A DNA stretch of 64,000 nucleotides from Raffaelea ambrosiae. Its lineage: Eukaryota; Ascomycota; Sordariomycetes; Ophiostomatales; Ophiostomataceae. Each line of letters starts with the position of its first letter. Within the stretch, counting starts at the first letter, position 1. Below the pieces are notes generated by a model, which was not told the origin of the DNA, made no database searches, and saw only the letters and a list, made by a program, of their open reading frames with translations. Positions 63,103 through 64,000 of the stretch are shown piece by piece. Location of the stretch: positions 2,997,913 through 3,061,912 of the forward strand of contig PCDI01000003.1 of NCBI GenBank assembly GCA_002778195.1. The letters are read 5' to 3'. Position numbers and translations under genes: made by a program.

Positions 63103-64000
63103 TCAATTGGTGGAAGCCGTCTGTGACTCCTGCCGTGTTGACAGCCCAGCTGTGTGTCTCGGCGGGGAACCAAGCCCGTTACTTCCATGCGGTCTCCTTG
63201 ACAACACTGCGCTATTCGTCGATGCCAATGTTGAATGCTCACTAGAGCCTGTGCCACCCACCCCGCTGTTGTATTGTCGAGGATAATTTGCCGGTAGCTT
63301 ACTCGAGACCGGCCGCCCGTAGGAATCACGTTGCTTTGGTTGTGAAGAGGGGACCAGGAGATGCCAGATTCGTTTGACCTTGGAGAGTTCCTTGGCAAAC
63401 TGCCGTTTGGAAGAGGTGTCTCCGTCAACAAAGATGAAACATCCGGGAATCCGCTCCTCTGCGGACGAGAGCTCCGATTCCATGCGGGAGAGAACGTCAA
63501 CCACAGCCATGCCTTGGTCGAAAAAAGCTTTTGATGCTGCTAGACGAAAGGCGTCCTCCATGTTGTTCTGAACAGACTCTGCGTTGAGGTTCCACTGGAT
63601 GTCTTTTCCGGCCACGGCTCTGTCCATGATCTCGTTGGGCGCCCGCAAAACGTTGTCGATGTAGGCCAGGAAGTGGGCTGCCGACTGGACGGGTGTCAGT
63701 TGCTGCCTTGTGTCGTTGACCTGCTTGCGGACAATGTCCATGGTGTTGTTCACATATCCCATAGCTCCCAAGTGTGCACACAAAAGGTCCGCCTCTGTGT
63801 TGGGTCGGCGATCCTGGCATCCCAGGATGAATACAAGCTCGAGCATGTCGGGGGAATGACGGGCAATGATGAAATACCATTGGCCGTCGTCACTGCTGCT
63901 CGGAATCACCAAATACTGATGGTCCAGAGCATCGTCCGGCCACCCGTCGATGTGATCATTCTCCAACCAGCGCTGCCAGAGAGCGGGGTCGAAACAGTAC
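63103..64000 (-). CDS. Ulp1-like pseudo-protease paralogue (partial, runs off window)
   Basis: At least 299 residues; the frame is open to the window edge, so the N-terminus lies beyond 64,000. It aligns along its length with the protein at 43,768. YCFDPALWQRW matches YCFDPKLWNQW; DGQWYFIIARHS matches NDSWYCTVVGYT; QSAAHFLAYIDNVL matches KSAIYMLAYVTKFL; and DIQWNLNAESVQNNM matches LGWHIDPVAFYNNI. The position before Trp, His in active Ulp1 proteases, is Gln; the catalytic Cys site is in Gln-Ser-Ala; the Asp of the triad is not kept. After the domain come helices and a Ser/Arg-rich disordered tail. Whether zinc fingers precede it cannot be seen. Confidence 0.7.
   Translation of the reverse strand, partial: YCFDPALWQRWLENDHIDGWPDDALDHQYLVIPSSSDDGQWYFIIARHSPDMLELVFILGCQDRRPNTEADLLCAHLGAMGYVNNTMDIVRKQVNDTRQQLTPVQSAAHFLAYIDNVLRAPNEIMDRAVAGKDIQWNLNAESVQNNMEDAFRLAASKAFFDQGMAVVDVLSRMESELSSAEERIPGCFIFVDGDTSSKRQFAKELSKVKRIWHLLVPSSQPKQRDSYGRPVSSKLPANYPRQYNSGVGGTGSSEHSTLASTNSAVLSRRPHGSNGLGSPPRHTAGLSTRQESQTASTN

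Overview
The window comes from a filamentous ascomycete, most likely a Sordariomycete. Genes are split by short 47-189 bp GT-AG introns. The families are fungal: a Zn2Cys6 regulator, anion:cation-symporter-type MFS permeases, a LaeA-like methyltransferase relic, a caspase-like C14 protein and F-box proteins. The AT-rich part carries the C-to-T / G-to-A damage expected of repeat-induced point mutation (RIP). The species cannot be named from the sequence.

Two compartments meet at about 22.7 kb. Left of it (1 to ~22,690) is an AT-rich, repeat-rich block with no convincing intact gene. It holds a mutated Ty1/copia retrotransposon on the minus strand (about 10.1-13.9 kb), a weak Ty3/gypsy remnant (5.7-6.5 kb), a solo LTR with a 5-bp target duplication (19,898-20,173), and a tandem array of 152-bp units (17.8-19.3 kb). 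It also holds shorter tandem repeats and several long coding frames broken almost only by TAA/TAG/TGA codons that are each one C-to-T step from Gln or Arg codons. The best of these lie at 1,995-3,675 (+), 8,954-9,643 (+), 14,862-16,094 (+), 16,538-17,381 (-) and 20,243-20,951 (-).

Right of the boundary is a GC-richer gene region. In order: Zn2Cys6 factor; 3' stump of an NmrA-like gene; F-box/ankyrin-like gene; D-glutamate-cyclase-family (DUF1445) gene; aldehyde dehydrogenase pseudogene with its catalytic core deleted; a broken membrane-protein gene; two related MFS permeases; a membrane-anchored M19 dipeptidase; a small protein kinase; a C2H2 protein with a Ulp1-like but apparently inactive domain; a pseudogene at 48 kb; a hexose transporter; a 2-oxoglutarate/Fe(II) dioxygenase divergent from an NCS1 nucleobase permease; an H-type lectin protein; an F-box-like protein; a caspase-like protein abutting a truncated LaeA-like methyltransferase; a 5'-truncated gene; and, at the right edge, a second member of the Ulp1-like family.

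Possible functional groupings, all inferred: (i) 29-40 kb combines amino-acid chemistry (cyclase family, dipeptidase) with two small-acid/amide-type permeases; (ii) 52-56 kb pairs a dioxygenase with a nucleobase permease across a divergent promoter rich in GATA sites, suggesting nitrogen-regulated nucleobase use; (iii) 42-46 kb and 60-64 kb contain two paralogous pseudo-protease genes near a kinase and a caspase-like gene. That family is the best candidate here for something undescribed. Gene remnants (NmrA, ALDH, LaeA, 31.6 kb, 48 kb) show a region with frequent deletion and rearrangement.
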